From Brevundimonas vitisensis (GTDB lineage Bacteria > Pseudomonadota > Alphaproteobacteria > Caulobacterales > Caulobacteraceae): 64,000 nt of DNA. This document shows, piece after piece, positions 62,136 through 64,000 of the stretch; the stretch's first letter is position 1; the number at the start of each line of letters is the position of its first letter. The notes beneath the pieces are model-generated. The model searched no databases. It saw only the letters and a list, made by a program, of their open reading frames with translations, and was not told the DNA's origin. Where the stretch lies: NCBI RefSeq assembly GCF_016656965.1, contig NZ_CP067977.1:1760501-1824500 (forward strand), in the 5' to 3' direction. The position numbers and the translations under genes were made by a program.

Positions 62136-62147
62136 AAAGTAGCGGCG

Positions 62148-64000
62148 TCAGTGCACCCGCGCCTTCCCGATCTCCAGCCCGTCGGCGCCCGCTGACACGG
62201 CGATCACCGAGCCGTCCTCCAGTTCTCCGGCCAGCAGCTTCTTGGCCATGGGGTCGACCAGGTCTTTCTGGATCACGCGCTTCAGCGGCCGGGCCCCATA
62301 GACGGGGTCGTAGCCCTTGTCGGCCAGCCAGGCCAAGGCACCGTCGTCGATGGACAGGGTCAGGCGGCGGTCGGCCATCAGCTTTTCCAGGCGCGACAGC
62401 TGGATGCGGACGATGCCTGCCATCTGGTCGCGGCCGAGGCGCCGGAACAGGATGATCTCGTCGATGCGGTTCAGGAACTCGGGCCGGAAATGGGCGCGGA
62501 CGGCCTCCATCACATAGGGGCGGACGGCCTCGACATCCTCGCCCTCGCCCTGGTTGGCCAGGGCGTCGGAGCCCAGGTTGCTGGTCATGATGATCAGGGT
62601 GTTGCGGAAATCGACCACCCGTCCCTGCCCGTCCGTCAGACGGCCGTCGTCGAGCACCTGCAACAGCACGTTGAAGACGTCGGGGTGGGCCTTTTCCACC
62701 TCGTCGAACAGCACGACCTGATAGGGGCGGCGGCGCACCGCCTCGGTCAGGGCCCCGCCCTCGTCATAGCCGACATAGCCGGGAGGGGCCCCGATCAGGC
62801 GGCTGACCGAGTGTTTCTCCATATATTCCGACATATCCATGCGGGTGATGGCCGCCTCGTCGTCGAACAGGAAGGCGGCGAGCGCCTTGGTCAGCTCGGT
62901 CTTGCCCACGCCCGTGGGGCCCAGGAACAGGAAAGAGCCAAGCGGGCGGTTGGGGTCGTTCAGCCCGGCACGGGCCCGGCGCACGGCATCGGCCACGGCC
63001 TGAAGCGCAGGGTCCTGACCCACGACGCGGGCGCGCAGGGCGTTCTCCATCGACAGCAGTTTCTCGCGCTCGCCCTCCAGCATCTTGTCGACCGGCACCC
63101 CGGTCCAGCGGCTGACGACGGCGGCGATCTGTTCGGCGTCGACGACCTCGGGCGTCAGGGGGCCGGTGCCACTCGTTTCGGCGGCCTCGGCCTCGGCCAG
63201 CTGTTTCTCGATGCCGGGGATCTGGCCATAGGCGATCTCCGACGCGCGGCCCAGGTCGCCGGCGCGCTGGGCCGCGGCCAGTTCGGCGCGCAGACGGTCC
63301 AGGGTCTCGCGCAGCTGGGCCCCCTGGCCGACCTTGTCCTTTTCGGCCTTCCAGCGGGCGGTCAGGTCGTCGGACTGTCCCTCCAGATCGGCGATCTCGT
63401 CTTCCAGACGCTCCAGCCGCTGGCGCGAGGCGGCGTCGGTTTCCTTTTTCAGGGCCTCGCGCTCGATCTTCAGCTGGACCAGGCGGCGGTCGATCTCGTC
63501 CAGGCTCTCGGGCTTGGAATCGACGGCCATGCGGACGCGGCTGCCCGCCTCGTCGATCAGGTCGATGGCCTTGTCCGGCAGGAAGCGGTCGGTAATGTAG
63601 CGGTTGGACAGGGTGGCGGCGGCGACGATGGCGCTGTCGCTGATGCGGACCCCGTGGTGGACCTCATACTTCTCCTTCAGCCCGCGCAGGATGGAGACGG
63701 TGTCCTCCACCGAGGGCTCGTCCACGAAGACCGACTGGAAACGGCGGGCCAGGGCCGGGTCCTTTTCGACGTGCTTCCTGTATTCATCCAGGGTGGTGGC
63801 GCCGACGCAGTGCAGCTCGCCCCGCGCCAGGGCGGGCTTCAGCAGGTTGGAGGCATCCATGGCCCCGTCGCCCTTTCCGGCGCCGACCAGGGTGTGCATC
63901 TCGTCGATGAACAGGATGATGCCGCCCTCGGCCGCCGTGACCTCGGCCAGCACGGCCTTCAGACGCTCCTCGAACTCGCCGCGATATTTGGCACCGGCGA
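62148..64000 (-). CDS. clpB: ClpB disaggregase, C-terminal part (partial)
   Basis: The gene runs off the right edge; 617 codons are visible. The first visible residues are [20 protein letters not shown], from the NBD1 region. [16 protein letters not shown] (Walker B) and the coiled-coil M-domain (QLREVETAA-type stretch with [21 protein letters not shown]) follow. NBD2 has [16 protein letters not shown] and [17 protein letters not shown]. It works with DnaK/GrpE to dissolve aggregates. It is convergent with the OLD gene (12 bases apart). Confidence 0.96.
   Translation of the reverse strand, partial: AGAKYRGEFEERLKAVLAEVTAAEGGIILFIDEMHTLVGAGKGDGAMDASNLLKPALARGELHCVGATTLDEYRKHVEKDPALARRFQSVFVDEPSVEDTVSILRGLKEKYEVHHGVRISDSAIVAAATLSNRYITDRFLPDKAIDLIDEAGSRVRMAVDSKPESLDEIDRRLVQLKIEREALKKETDAASRQRLERLEDEIADLEGQSDDLTARWKAEKDKVGQGAQLRETLDRLRAELAAAQRAGDLGRASEIAYGQIPGIEKQLAEAEAAETSGTGPLTPEVVDAEQIAAVVSRWTGVPVDKMLEGEREKLLSMENALRARVVGQDPALQAVADAVRRARAGLNDPNRPLGSFLFLGPTGVGKTELTKALAAFLFDDEAAITRMDMSEYMEKHSVSRLIGAPPGYVGYDEGGALTEAVRRRPYQVVLFDEVEKAHPDVFNVLLQVLDDGRLTDGQGRVVDFRNTLIIMTSNLGSDALANQGEGEDVEAVRPYVMEAVRAHFRPEFLNRIDEIILFRRLGRDQMAGIVRIQLSRLEKLMADRRLTLSIDDGALAWLADKGYDPVYGARPLKRVIQKDLVDPMAKKLLAGELEDGSVIAVSAGADGLEIGKARVH

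Overview
The window is very GC-rich and densely packed, with many ATGA start/stop overlaps. Its content points to an alphaproteobacterium of the Caulobacterales, most likely a Brevundimonas-like organism. Supporting content includes an aa3-type cytochrome oxidase cluster, DUF2125 next to a chorismate-mutase-like gene and hisC, HWE-family and hybrid histidine kinases, and a TonB-dependent receptor. No tRNA, rRNA, transposase, integrase or CRISPR array was seen. The genus is inferred from gene content, not from a database match.

Layout. 1-9 kb: the end of an M23 peptidase, an acyltransferase-3 membrane protein, a CHAP hydrolase, CorA, a phosphotransferase overlapping glycerol kinase, a threonine dehydratase-like enzyme, a MaoC hydratase and an MHYT/PAS/HWE kinase. 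9-15.5 kb: a nucleotide-sugar oxidoreductase/aminotransferase pair, a GmhB-like HAD phosphatase, small membrane proteins, a trypsin-like protease and an Smr/XRE/DUF2975 group. 15.7-21 kb: rdgB, hemW, rsmI, YraN, a SirB1-like protein and gshB. 21-32 kb: housekeeping genes (asd, zapE, S9 peptidase, mdh, SIMPL, HIT, gloB, sixA, pyrD). 32-37.7 kb: a hybrid kinase, peroxiredoxin, YqgE, an EAL phosphodiesterase and a GNAT enzyme. 37.7-45.6 kb: an M16 peptidase and the cytochrome oxidase cluster (surf1, DUF983, ctaE, ctaG, a small protein, ctaB, ctaD, ctaC). 45.8-53 kb: a PadR/DUF1700/DUF2807 operon, tldD, a TonB receptor, DUF2125 and a chorismate-mutase-like gene. 53-58.9 kb: hisC, the GNAT-hrcA-grpE operon, rph, two small lipoproteins and a SRAP protein. 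58.9-62.1 kb: a small accessory island. 62.1-64 kb: clpB, running off the end.

The island is the part most unlike the rest. It has an XRE regulator with two inverted repeats in its promoter, a 33-codon mini-ORF coupled to a DUF1493 gene, a REP-like block, the last 35 codons of a lost zinc alcohol dehydrogenase, and a lower-GC stand-alone OLD-family ATPase/TOPRIM nuclease that looks horizontally acquired and may be a defence gene.

The strongest unexplained non-coding structure is a set of dispersed repeats. One family (GGCCTAtCGCGC..GCGCTACTTGAGGCC) occurs as tandem pairs of about 40-bp period at three loci plus diverged single copies. Several larger inverted-repeat elements lie between genes, one with perfect 26-bp arms, and one short palindrome forms the start of hemW.

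Protein-level oddities: the acyltransferase lacks the usual catalytic histidine, the HAD phosphatase has an altered zinc loop, one GGDEF domain is degenerate, and an M16 peptidase has no normal start codon covering its conserved first strand.
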